Assembly (NCBI RefSeq): GCF_030929495.1
Contig: NZ_JAVFWN010000003.1
Coordinates: forward strand, 310,001 to 374,000
Origin: Nocardioides sp. LHD-245
Lineage (GTDB): Bacteria > Actinomycetota > Actinomycetes > Propionibacteriales > Nocardioidaceae
Length of the DNA stretch: 64,000 nt
Direction: 5' to 3'
Positions 44,185 to 52,595 of the stretch are shown piece by piece (the stretch's first letter is position 1; the number at the start of each line of letters is the position of its first letter). The translations under genes were made by a program, and so were the position numbers. The notes below the pieces were generated by a model, which made no database searches, had not been told where the DNA came from, and saw only the letters and a program-made list of their open reading frames with translations.

Positions 44185-45258
44185 GTGACCAGTCCGACCG
44201 CTGACAACGCCTATGCCCGCGCGGGCGTCGACATCGAGGCCGCGGACCGCGCCGTCGACCTGATGAAGGAGTGGGTCGAGAAGGCCCGCCGTCCCGAGAT
44301 GCTCGGCGGCCTCGGCGGCTTCGCCGGCCTCTTCGACGCGAGCGCGCTGACGTCGTACAAGCGTCCGCTGCTGGCGACCTCCACCGACGGCGTCGGCACC
44401 AAGGTCGCCGTCGCGCAGCTGGTCGACAAGCACGACACCATCGGCTTCGACCTGGTCGGCATGGTCGTCGACGACCTCGTCGTCTGCGGTGCCGAGCCGC
44501 TGTTCATGACCGACTACATCGCGACCGGCAAGGTCGTGCCCGAGCGGATCGCCGCGATCGTCAAGGGCATCGCCGAGGCGTGCGTCGTGGCCGGCTGCGC
44601 GCTGGTCGGCGGCGAGACCGCCGAGCACCCCGGCCTGCTCGCGCCCGACGAGTACGACGTCGCGGGCGCCACCACCGGTGTCGTCGAGGCGGACGACCTG
44701 CTCGGCGCCTCGCGGGTGCGTGCGGGCGACGTGGTGATCGCGATGGCCGCCAGCGGGCTGCACTCCAACGGCTACTCCCTGGCCCGCCACGTGTTCTTCA
44801 CGCAGGCCGGCTGGACGGTGGACCGGCACGTCGACGACTTCGGCCGCACGCTGGGAGAGGAGCTTCTGGAGCCGACCCGCCTCTACACGAAGCCCTGCCT
44901 CGCGATCGCCCGCGAGACCGAGACCCACGCGATGGCCCACGTCACCGGCGGCGGCCTGGCCAACAACCTCGCGCGGGTCATGCCGCCCGAGCTCAAGGCC
45001 ACCCTCGATCGCGGAACCTGGACGCCCGCGCCCGTCTTCGACGTCGTGCGCCGGGTCGGCCAGGTCGACCAGCCGGACCTCGAGGCCACCCTCAACTGCG
45101 GGGTCGGCATGGTCGCCCTGGTCGCCCCCGACGCCGTCGACGCCGCCGTGGCCCGTCTCGCCGACTCCGGCATCGAGAGCTGGGTGGCCGGCGAGGTCGA
45201 CGTCGACCCGGAGCAGAAGGGCACCGTCGAGCTGGTCGGCCAGCACCCCGGTTGGTGA
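44185..45258 (+). CDS. purM: Phosphoribosylformylglycinamidine cyclo-ligase (AIR synthetase)
   Basis: 357 residues from the GTG at 44185, with GAGGAG upstream. It closes FGAM to AIR with ATP. Signatures: YARAGVDIEAADRAV, LLATSTDGVGTKV, FDLVGMVVDDLVVCGAEPLFMTDYIATGK, GGETAEHPG, ASGLHSNGYSL, and HVTGGGLANNLARV. Unlike most pur genes here it has a real ribosome site and may be read through from purF across the 168-base repeat gap. Confidence 0.97.
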   Translation: MTSPTADNAYARAGVDIEAADRAVDLMKEWVEKARRPEMLGGLGGFAGLFDASALTSYKRPLLATSTDGVGTKVAVAQLVDKHDTIGFDLVGMVVDDLVVCGAEPLFMTDYIATGKVVPERIAAIVKGIAEACVVAGCALVGGETAEHPGLLAPDEYDVAGATTGVVEADDLLGASRVRAGDVVIAMAASGLHSNGYSLARHVFFTQAGWTVDRHVDDFGRTLGEELLEPTRLYTKPCLAIARETETHAMAHVTGGGLANNLARVMPPELKATLDRGTWTPAPVFDVVRRVGQVDQPDLEATLNCGVGMVALVAPDAVDAAVARLADSGIESWVAGEVDVDPEQKGTVELVGQHPGW

Positions 45259-45424
45259 CCTGCGCCTCACTTGCGCCGCCCGCGCGGAGCGGGGGCGCGC
45301 GGGAAGGTGCTCCCGGCGTGCGGGAACAGCCACCGGCCATGTACCGTTGGACCCACGAGACTACGTATTCAGCAGTCCGGGGCCCGGAGGGCTACCGGCC
45401 AAGTGTGCGAGGGGGCTGGACCCT

Positions 45425-45607
45425 ATGGGCCGCGGCCGTGCGAAAGCCAAGCAGACCAAGGTCGCTCGCGACCTGAAGTACCGCACTCACGAGACTGATC
45501 TCTCGGCTCTGGCCGCTGAGCTCCATGGAGAGCCTGCGTCCAGCTCCGACGAGGTCGAGCCCGAAGTGCTCGACAAGTGGTCGGACTACGCCGACCGTCG
45601 CGACTGA
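45425..45607 (+). CDS. DUF3073 small protein
   Basis: 60 residues from the ATG at 45425, with a GAGGGGG-type site upstream. The start MGRGRAKAKQTKVARDLKY and the end VLDKWSDYADRR are typical of DUF3073, a family restricted to actinobacteria and usually next to purM. The highly basic N-terminus and acidic C-terminus suggest a nucleic-acid or ribosome-associated role, but none is known. Confidence 0.88.
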   Translation: MGRGRAKAKQTKVARDLKYRTHETDLSALAAELHGEPASSSDEVEPEVLDKWSDYADRRD

Positions 45608-45611
45608 GCTG

Positions 45612-45666
45612 GATGGGCCGAGCGTGTCGCTCGTTCCTCGCGACACGCTGCCGGCCACGCAGTCGA
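45612..45666. repeat. Intergenic repeat after DUF3073
   Basis: GATGGGCCGAGCGTGTCGC (45612-45630) and CACGCTGCCGGCC...CGCAGTCGAG (to 45666) match the purF-purM gap. AGCGTGTCGC (45621-45630) and GCGACACGCT (45640-45649) form a perfect hairpin, so it may terminate the purM-DUF3073 transcript. Confidence 0.7.
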
Positions 45667-45860
45667 GTTCCGTAGGTCCTGGGTTCGCTCGGCGGCAAGA
45701 CGTCGGCGCGGCGGAAAGCGACGCTCTCGTCGGCTCCGGTCGCTCGTTCCTCGCTCCCTGCGCCTCCTCGTGCGGCGTTCCCGCCGCAGCCTGAGGGCAG
45801 GTGGGGCGAGATGACCGACGTGCCGGGGGCGGGTGGGCACGGCTCGGGAGTGGCGCCTGA

Positions 45861-47198
45861 TCAGCGGGCGGACGTCGTGGCGTGCATGACCACCAGGTCA
45901 CCGTGGGTGCCGTAGCCGGCCAGCCGGCCGCCGCACCTCGTCCCGTCGAACGTCACCAGTCGCCACTCGTCGCCCGGCACGTCCGGGTCGGGTGGTACGA
46001 CGGTCGGCCACGGGATGTTGGTCGGGTACGGCGCGGACAGCGTGCCGACCTCGGTCATGGTGGTGTCGAACATCGGATACCGGCCGCGGACCGCACGGCG
46101 GTTGTCCCTGCCGTCGCTGGCGAGGACCCGCCAGGCGTCCCCGTCCCGCAGCAGGGTGGTGCCCTCGGTCGCGCGCCGGCCGGTCGCCGCCCCCCGCAGC
46201 GCGAGGTGGTCGAGCGAGGGTCCGGCGGCGAGCAGCGGGTGGAAGTCGAAGAACCTCCGCGCGCTGACGTAGCCGACCAGCCAGCCGCCCTCCGGTCCGT
46301 CGGGGCGCACGAGGTGCGGGTCCCACATCCCGACGCTCGGTCCGTCGGTCGGCAGCGTCAGCCGCCGGGTCGCCAGCACGTGCTGCCCGCGGGTGAGGTC
46401 CTCGGTGGACTCGGCGAGGGTGATGCCGAGCGCGCCGGGCACCCGGTCGGCCTTGCGCGCCGGGAAGTCGGACCAGGTGCTGGTCGCGATCAGCCAGCGC
46501 TCGCCGTCGCGGACGAGGTGGGTGGCGTGGTCGCCGTACACGCCGGGCCGGTCGGGACGCTCGAAGAACAGGTCGCTGCGCCAGTCGAGATCGCCGGACG
46601 CCGACAGTGCCCACACCGAGGTGTGCGCCGTGTCGAAGAAGCCGGGTCCGGCGCTGGTCGCGGTGAGGAGCACGTCACCGCCGATCCGGTACGGCGACCC
46701 GTCGGCGTGCGACACGACGCGGACGTCGCGGAGCCCGAGCTGCCCGAAGCTCCCCGCGCGCACGTCGTCGACCCCGCCGGAGGCGTCCGGCCGCAGCCCG
46801 GCCAGCCACGCCGGGTCCCGGGTGTCGGGTCCGCCGATCTCGCGCAGGTCGATCCGCCCGCGGGCCACCCACCCGTCGCGCTCGAAGGTCAGCACCGCCA
46901 GGTGGCTGCCCGTCAGCGTGAGGCCCAGCCGGCTCGGTGGCGTACCGGTCCGGCCGTGACGGCGGCTGCGCAGCACCTGCTCGCCGCTGCCGACGTCCAC
47001 CCGCAGCGACGTGCGACCGTCTTCGATCCGGACCGCCAACCGGGTCCCGTCCGGTCCGCGCAGCGCCAGTTCGGCCGCCGCGTCCTCCCGGATCCCGGCC
47101 TCGATCGCGCCGAAGGGCGCGCGCAACGGGAAGCTGTCGGGCGCCGCCACCAGGGCCACCGGGCGGTGCCGGGCGGCGATCTCGAAGGACGGCAACAC
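45861..47198 (-). CDS. Predicted beta-propeller protein (GH43/GH32-like)
   Basis: 445 residues with no signal peptide seen. The middle shows repeated beta-strand blocks such as WRSDLFFERPDRPGVYGDHATHLVRDGERWLIATSTW, GMWDPHLVRPDGPEGGWLVGYVSARRF and GTTLLRDGDAWRVLASDGRDNRRAVRGRYPMFD. These resemble the blade pattern of five-bladed glycosidase-like propellers, with acidic residues in several blades. I cannot assign a family or activity. It stands alone between DUF3073 and the BMP importer, convergent with the first and divergent from the second. Confidence 0.7.
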   Translation of the reverse strand: MLPSFEIAARHRPVALVAAPDSFPLRAPFGAIEAGIREDAAAELALRGPDGTRLAVRIEDGRTSLRVDVGSGEQVLRSRRHGRTGTPPSRLGLTLTGSHLAVLTFERDGWVARGRIDLREIGGPDTRDPAWLAGLRPDASGGVDDVRAGSFGQLGLRDVRVVSHADGSPYRIGGDVLLTATSAGPGFFDTAHTSVWALSASGDLDWRSDLFFERPDRPGVYGDHATHLVRDGERWLIATSTWSDFPARKADRVPGALGITLAESTEDLTRGQHVLATRRLTLPTDGPSVGMWDPHLVRPDGPEGGWLVGYVSARRFFDFHPLLAAGPSLDHLALRGAATGRRATEGTTLLRDGDAWRVLASDGRDNRRAVRGRYPMFDTTMTEVGTLSAPYPTNIPWPTVVPPDPDVPGDEWRLVTFDGTRCGGRLAGYGTHGDLVVMHATTSAR

Positions 47199-47388
47199 CC
47201 GCGCAGGCTACTTGCTCGCCGGCCGTGGTCAGGTGTTTACCAAGAGCCACGCCGTCGTTGGGCAACGCTCGCCGGTGCCGGGACATACCAGACCACACAA
47301 GGATCTCCCGAAGTGACGCCCGACACATCCGCCTCGGGGCGGGCCCCAGGACGGTCGGGCGGCGGACTCCTTGAAGGGTTGAAGCAAC

Positions 47389-48390
47389 ATGCGTGGACTC
47401 ATTCGACTTCTGGCGGGACTGACGGCGATCCTCCTCGTCGCGGCCGGCTGCGGCGGCGGCGACGGTGACGGCGGCTCGGGCGACGGGAAGACGCGGATCG
47501 CCGCGATCTTCTCCGGACCGACGACGGACGCCGACTACAACGCTCTCGGACTCGAGGCGCTGAAGGCGGCCGAGAAGGACGGCGCGGAGGTGTCGTACTC
47601 CGAGAGCGTCGCGGTGCCCGACATCGAGCGCGTCCTGCAGGAGTACGTCGCCGACGGCTTCAACGTGGTCTGGACGCACGGCTCGCAGTTCTACGAGGCC
47701 ACCGCGAAGATCGCGAAGCAGAACCCCGACGTCCGCTTCATCGGCGAGTTCGACGGCGAGCCGGAGGGCCAGCCCGACAACGTCTGGGTCATCGACCGCA
47801 ACTTCCACACGGTCTTCTACCCGATCGGCGTGCTCGCCACGAACCTCACCAAGAGCGGCAAGGTCGGCTACCTCGGTGGCCTGAGCCTGCCCTTCTCCTA
47901 CTCCGAGGTGCACGCCGTGGAGCAGGCGATCGCCGACAGCGGCAAGGACGTCGAGCTCAACCCGGTGTGGAGCGGCGACTTCAACGACACGGTCAAGGCC
48001 CAGCAGCTCACCAGTCAGCTGCTCTCCGGTGGCGCCGACGTCATCGTCACCTCGCTCAACCTCGGCGTGGTCGGTGCGTTCAAGGCCGTCAACGACACCG
48101 ACCCCGGCTCGGCCTGGGTGACGGTGAAGTACACCGACAAGTCGCAGAACGGCCCCGAGCACTACGCCGCCACCGTCCTCTACGACTTCGTGCAGCCGCT
48201 GACCGAGATCCTCGCCGACATCGACGGCGGCACGACCACGGGTCACTACGTCATCGGGTTCGGCCAGGGCGCCAGCGTCCACGTGGGCGACAACGTCCCG
48301 GCCGAGGTCAAGGCCGAGGTGGAGAAGGCCGTCGCCGGCATCACCGACGGCTCCATCGAGGTCGAGCTCAACCAGGCCGAGGTGAAGTGA
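47389..48390 (+). CDS. BMP-family substrate-binding lipoprotein (nucleoside-type ABC importer)
   Basis: 333 residues. The lipobox is LVAAGC, then a Gly/Asp linker. The periplasmic-binding fold has IAAIFSGPTTDADYNALGLEALKAAEKDGAEV at the start and GKVGYLGG with HAVEQAIADSGKDVEL in the middle, matching the Bmp/PnrA family. Such proteins bind nucleosides for the ABC system encoded next. With nearby purine genes this suggests nucleoside salvage. Its stop is 1 base from the ATPase gene. Confidence 0.92.
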   Translation: MRGLIRLLAGLTAILLVAAGCGGGDGDGGSGDGKTRIAAIFSGPTTDADYNALGLEALKAAEKDGAEVSYSESVAVPDIERVLQEYVADGFNVVWTHGSQFYEATAKIAKQNPDVRFIGEFDGEPEGQPDNVWVIDRNFHTVFYPIGVLATNLTKSGKVGYLGGLSLPFSYSEVHAVEQAIADSGKDVELNPVWSGDFNDTVKAQQLTSQLLSGGADVIVTSLNLGVVGAFKAVNDTDPGSAWVTVKYTDKSQNGPEHYAATVLYDFVQPLTEILADIDGGTTTGHYVIGFGQGASVHVGDNVPAEVKAEVEKAVAGITDGSIEVELNQAEVK

Positions 48391-48391
48391 C

Positions 48392-49963
48392 GTGACCGAG
48401 AGCCCGCGTCTGGAGATGCGGGGGATCGTCAAGACCTTCGGGCCGGTCACCGCCCTCGATGCCGTCGACCTGGTGGTCGGACGCAACGAGGTGCACGGCC
48501 TGCTCGGCGGCAACGGCGCCGGCAAGACCACGCTGATGAACGTCCTCTACGGGCTGTACCGGCCCAACGCCGGAGAGGTTCTCCTCGACGGGCAGCCGGC
48601 CAGCATCGGCTCGCCGAAGGACGCCATCGCCGCCGGGGTCGGCATGGTCCACCAGACGTTCCTCCAGGTCGACAACTACACCGTGACCGAGAACATCGTG
48701 CTCGGGACCGACGTGCCCGGCCCGCTCCGTCTGGATCTCTCCGAGGCCAAGGAGCGGATCCGCGACCTGAGCGAGCGGTTCGGACTCACCGTCGACCCGG
48801 ACGCGGTCGTCGAGGAGCTGCCGGTCGGCGTCCGCCAGCGGGTCGAGATCCTCAAGGCGCTCTACCGCGGCGCGAAGCTGCTCATCCTCGACGAGCCGAC
48901 GACCAACCTCACCCCGCAGGAGGTCGACGACCTCTTCGGCTCCATGCGGGCGATGGTGGACGACGGGATGAGCGTCGTGCTGATCACCCACAAGATCCGC
49001 GAGACGCTCAGCGTCTGCGACCGGATGACGGTGATGCGCGACGGCCGCCGGGTCGAGACCATCGAGCGTGCCGACACCGACGCCGAGCACCTGGCCGAGA
49101 AGATGGTCGGGAGTACGACGGACCCGGGTGCCGCGGTGGACGCCGCCGCACTCGGGGCGGTGGACGCCGACAAGGTCGAGGAGGTCCTCTCCTCCGTCGG
49201 TACGACGACCGCGGTCGCCGTCCGGGACCTGGTCGTCGTCAACGACCAGGGCCACGAGCTGATCCAGGGCTTCGGCCTGGAGCTGCGCGAGGGCGAGATC
49301 GTCGGCATCGCCGGCGTGGCCGGCAACGGACAGGTCGAGCTGGCCGAGGCGCTGGCCGGCGTACGTCCGCTGCGCGCGGGCACGGTCGAGGTGACGGGGC
49401 GCTCGATGGGCGGCCTGGCGACCTCGGCGTGGCTGGAGCACGGCGTCGCCTACGTGCCGGAGGACCGGCACCGCGACGGCATCCTGCCGACCGCGAGCAT
49501 CACGGAGAACCTGGTGCTCGGCTCGCAGCGCAGCGACCAGGTCCGCAGGCGCGGGCTGATCGACTGGGGTGCCGCGAAGCAGCGGGCCGTCGACGCGATC
49601 GCCGAGTTCTCGGTGCGCGCCAACGGTCCGGGCACGCTGGTCGGCGACCTGTCCGGCGGCAACATCCAGCGGGTCATCCTGGCCCGGGCCTTCGCCCGGC
49701 AGCCCCGGATGCTGATCCTGCACAACCCGACGCGCGGCCTCGACATCGGCTCGACGCGATTCGTGTACCAGCAGGTGCGCAAGGCCACCGCGGCCGGCTG
49801 CGCCGTCCTGCTGATCTCCGAGGACCTCGACGAGGTGATCGCCCTGTCCGATCGGGTGATCGCGCTCTACCAGGGCTCCAAGGCAGGGGAGTGGCAGCAC
49901 GGATCCGTCGACGCCTATGCGGTCGGCCGCAGCATGACTGGACTTGGAGAAGCCCGTGTCTGA
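48392..49963 (+). CDS. ABC importer ATPase with two nucleotide-binding domains
   Basis: 523 residues, GTG start. The first ABC domain has Walker A GNGAGKTTLMN, an unusual signature region ELPVGVRQRVEILKAL and Walker B LLILDEPTTNLTP. The second domain has the degenerate Walker A GVAGNGQVELAEAL and the signature LSGGNIQRVILARAF, as is normal for sugar/nucleoside importers. It powers the BMP-type importer. Its last codons overlap the start of permease 1. Confidence 0.95.
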   Translation: MTESPRLEMRGIVKTFGPVTALDAVDLVVGRNEVHGLLGGNGAGKTTLMNVLYGLYRPNAGEVLLDGQPASIGSPKDAIAAGVGMVHQTFLQVDNYTVTENIVLGTDVPGPLRLDLSEAKERIRDLSERFGLTVDPDAVVEELPVGVRQRVEILKALYRGAKLLILDEPTTNLTPQEVDDLFGSMRAMVDDGMSVVLITHKIRETLSVCDRMTVMRDGRRVETIERADTDAEHLAEKMVGSTTDPGAAVDAAALGAVDADKVEEVLSSVGTTTAVAVRDLVVVNDQGHELIQGFGLELREGEIVGIAGVAGNGQVELAEALAGVRPLRAGTVEVTGRSMGGLATSAWLEHGVAYVPEDRHRDGILPTASITENLVLGSQRSDQVRRRGLIDWGAAKQRAVDAIAEFSVRANGPGTLVGDLSGGNIQRVILARAFARQPRMLILHNPTRGLDIGSTRFVYQQVRKATAAGCAVLLISEDLDEVIALSDRVIALYQGSKAGEWQHGSVDAYAVGRSMTGLGEARV

Positions 49964-51044
49964 GACCCTGACCGCTCCACCGGCCACGCCGGCCGAGACT
50001 CCCGGAAAGCGTCCCTCCCGGGTCGCCGAGGCGCTGTGGCTGGTCGTCCCGTACGTCGTCTCGGTGGTGCTCGCGTTCGTCGTGGGCGGACTGATCATCG
50101 CGGCGATCGGCCGAGACCCGATCGCGGCGTTCGAGTCGGTGCTGACCACCAGCTTCAACACCCGGTTCGGCACCATCGAGACCCTGCACAAGTGGGTGCC
50201 GGTCCTGCTGTGCGCCTACGCCTTCGCCATCCCGCTCGCGACCGGCAAGTTCAACATCGGCGCCGAGGGGCAGCTGCTGGTCGGCGCGACGGGCGGTGTC
50301 GCGCTCGGCATCCTGTGGTCCGACCTGCCCATGGTCGTGCTGCTGCCCTGCGTCCTGGTCGCGGGAGCCCTCTCGGGCGCCGTGTGGGCCGGGATCGCCG
50401 CCTTCTTGATGACGAAGTTCCAGGTCAACGAGATCCTCAGCACCGTCGTGCTGAACTTCATCTCGTTCCAGCTCATCGACTACGTCGCCAGCCACGTCTG
50501 GCCCGACCGCGGCGCCGGTCACCCGGCGACCACCCCGGTCGGGGAGGGTGCGCTGCTGCCGGGCATCGGCCAGGCGCCGCCCATGCACACGGGTGTCCTC
50601 CTGACCGTCCTCCTCGTGATCGTGATCGCCGTGTTCATGCGGCGTACGTCGACCGGCTTCGAGATGCGTGCGGTCGGCGCCAACCTCCGCGCCGCCCAGG
50701 TGCACGGCATCCGCACCTCCCGGCTCGCCGGCGCGGGTCTCGTCGTCGGCGGCGCCGTCGCGGGCCTGGCCGGTGCGATCGAGGTGGCCGGTGTCCACGG
50801 CAAGATGCTCGAGGGGATGCAGTCGAACTTCCTGATCCTCGGCATCATCGTCGGCCTGATGGCGCGGGGCAGCATGCTCGCGCTGCCGTTCATCGCCTTC
50901 GGCATCGCGGTCCTCGAGGTCGGCGCCGGGTCCATGCAGCGCACCGCGCAGGTGCCCGTCGAGATGGTCCTCATCATCGAGGCGCTGATCCTGCTGTTCC
51001 TGCTGTTGTCCGACATCGCCCGAGCGAAGATCCGGAGGTCCTGA
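49956..51044 (+). CDS. Nucleoside-type ABC importer permease 1
   Basis: 362 residues. The GTG at 49956 is chosen: GGAGAAG lies just upstream and it overlaps the ATPase stop by 8 bases. Many membrane helices are present. The BPD_transp_2-type loop TGFEMRAVGANLRAAQVHGIRTSRL and the block TGKFNIGAEGQLLVGATGGV are typical of YufP-like permeases. It pairs with permease 2. Confidence 0.93.
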   Translation: MSETLTAPPATPAETPGKRPSRVAEALWLVVPYVVSVVLAFVVGGLIIAAIGRDPIAAFESVLTTSFNTRFGTIETLHKWVPVLLCAYAFAIPLATGKFNIGAEGQLLVGATGGVALGILWSDLPMVVLLPCVLVAGALSGAVWAGIAAFLMTKFQVNEILSTVVLNFISFQLIDYVASHVWPDRGAGHPATTPVGEGALLPGIGQAPPMHTGVLLTVLLVIVIAVFMRRTSTGFEMRAVGANLRAAQVHGIRTSRLAGAGLVVGGAVAGLAGAIEVAGVHGKMLEGMQSNFLILGIIVGLMARGSMLALPFIAFGIAVLEVGAGSMQRTAQVPVEMVLIIEALILLFLLLSDIARAKIRRS

Positions 51045-51045
51045 C

Positions 51046-51978
51046 ATGGGTGAGATCACCGAGTTCCTCACGCTGATGATCCCGGCGATGGTGCCCTTCC
51101 TGCTCGCCGCGCAGGGCACCGTCCTCAGCGGCCGGGCGGGCGTCTTCAACGTCTCGCAGGAGGGCCTCATGGTCCTCGGCGCGGCGGTCGGCTTCCTGGT
51201 CAGCTTCAAGGCCGGCAGCAACACCGTCGGCATGGCGGCCGCCTTCGCGATCGCCGGCGTCTTCGGGCTCGTGCTGGCCTACATGACCACGCAGCTGCGG
51301 CTGGACCAGTTCGTCGTCGGCCTGGCGCTGTACTTCGCCGCGCTGGGCGCCGCGGGCCTGCTCTACCGCGAGGTCATCGGCATCACGATGGAGCCGCCGC
51401 TCATCCCGACCCTGGAGGACAAGCCGATCCCGCTGCTCTCGGACATCCCGTTCCTGGGAGAGGTGCTGTTCGACCACGACCTGGTCGTCTACCTCGCGTT
51501 CGCGATCTCCGTGGCGATCTGGTGGTTCATGTACAAGACCCGCAGCGGTCTCGCGTTCCGCTCGATCGGCGAGAACCCCAAGGCGGCCGACAGCCTCGGC
51601 ATCAATGTCACGTGGGCGCGGACCTGGTCGACCGTCGTCGGCTCAGGTCTGGTCGGCATGGCCGGTGCCTACCTGCCGATGGTCTACACGGGCCTCTACA
51701 CCGAGGGCATGGTGGCCGGTCGCGGCTGGCTGGTCATCGCGCTGGCCTTCCTCGGCGGCTGGCGGCCGCACCTGGTGATCGCCGGCGCGGCGTTCTTCGC
51801 CGGCATGGAGGTGCTGGCGCTGCGTGCCCAGGTCGCGGGCATCGGGATCCCGCACCAGTTCGTGCTGATGCTGCCGTACGTCGCCACGCTGCTCGTGATG
51901 GTGTTCGCGTTCCGCTGGGCGCGGCAGCCGTCGTTCCTGGGTCGCAACTACGACCGTGAGAGCCGCCTGGTCGGCTGA
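51046..51978 (+). CDS. Nucleoside-type ABC importer permease 2
   Basis: 310 residues, one base after permease 1. SGRAGVFNVSQEGLMVLGAAVGF and TRSGLAFRSIGENPKAADSLGINVTWAR are the family loops (YufQ-like). It ends the operon, and a perfect hairpin terminator follows within 30 bases. Confidence 0.93.
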   Translation: MGEITEFLTLMIPAMVPFLLAAQGTVLSGRAGVFNVSQEGLMVLGAAVGFLVSFKAGSNTVGMAAAFAIAGVFGLVLAYMTTQLRLDQFVVGLALYFAALGAAGLLYREVIGITMEPPLIPTLEDKPIPLLSDIPFLGEVLFDHDLVVYLAFAISVAIWWFMYKTRSGLAFRSIGENPKAADSLGINVTWARTWSTVVGSGLVGMAGAYLPMVYTGLYTEGMVAGRGWLVIALAFLGGWRPHLVIAGAAFFAGMEVLALRAQVAGIGIPHQFVLMLPYVATLLVMVFAFRWARQPSFLGRNYDRESRLVG

Positions 51979-52005
51979 GCCGGACCGTCCCGGTCCCCCC
52001 AGACG

Positions 52006-52042
52006 CGAAACCCCCGCTCGATGAGTCCCGGCGGGGGTTTCG
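52006..52042. terminator. Terminator of the nucleoside ABC operon
   Basis: CGAAACCCCCGC (52006-52017) and GCGGGGGTTTCG (52031-52042) are perfect 12-base arms around 13 bases. It can also serve the convergent MarR gene, which ends at 52060. Confidence 0.85.
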
Positions 52043-52059
52043 TGCTGCCCGGGCCGGGG

Positions 52060-52572
52060 TCACGAGCCGATCTCCGGGGCCGCGGTCGCCGGCCGCCCCT
52101 GGCCCGTCATCCGGTCGCTCAGTTGCCGCGCGGCGTCGGTCGCGTCGGCCAGCCAGCGCTCGACGACCGCGACCTCGGCATCGTCGAGGCCTGCCAACGA
52201 TGCTCGCAGCGCGTCCGCGAGCGGCCCGAAGAAGCCGGCGGCGACTTGGCGGGCGGACGCGGTGAGGGTGAGCAGGTGGCGGCGGCCATCCGCGGGGTCG
52301 GTGGTGCGCTCGACGTGCCCGCTCGTCTCCAGGCGGCGCAGGAGGGCCGAGGTCGCCGGCGCGCTGAGCCCGATCGCGGCGGCCAGGCGCGTGGGGGTCG
52401 TCGACTCTCCCCGCAGCGCCGCCTGGTGCAGGTGGGCGAGGGCGTCGACATCGGTCGGGTGGAGGCCGTGGCGGTGCGCGAACAGGTGGGTGAAGCGGTT
52501 GAGCTCGTAGGAGAACCGCTGCACCAGGGCCGGCGCCCGGATGCCGACGGGCTGGTCAGCGGGAGGGGACAT
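52060..52572 (-). CDS. MarR-family transcriptional regulator
   Basis: 170 residues. The ATG at 52572 is used because the GGAAGG site lies 8 bases before it; an ATG two codons upstream (52578) is too close to that site. The winged-helix region is TTPTRLAAAIGLSAPATSALLRRLETSGHVERTTDPADGRRHLLTLT. It is divergent from an MMPL transporter with only 17 bases between starts and a palindrome across both start regions, so it very likely represses itself and the transporter. Confidence 0.92.
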   Translation of the reverse strand: MSPPADQPVGIRAPALVQRFSYELNRFTHLFAHRHGLHPTDVDALAHLHQAALRGESTTPTRLAAAIGLSAPATSALLRRLETSGHVERTTDPADGRRHLLTLTASARQVAAGFFGPLADALRASLAGLDDAEVAVVERWLADATDAARQLSDRMTGQGRPATAAPEIGS

Positions 52573-52582
52573 GCGCATATCC

Positions 52583-52595
52583 TTCCATCATGGAA
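52583..52595. promoter_or_regulatory. Palindrome between MarR and MMPL genes
   Basis: TTCCAT-C-ATGGAA is a perfect palindrome covering the MMPL start codon and the MarR ribosome site. It is a candidate MarR operator. Confidence 0.6.
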
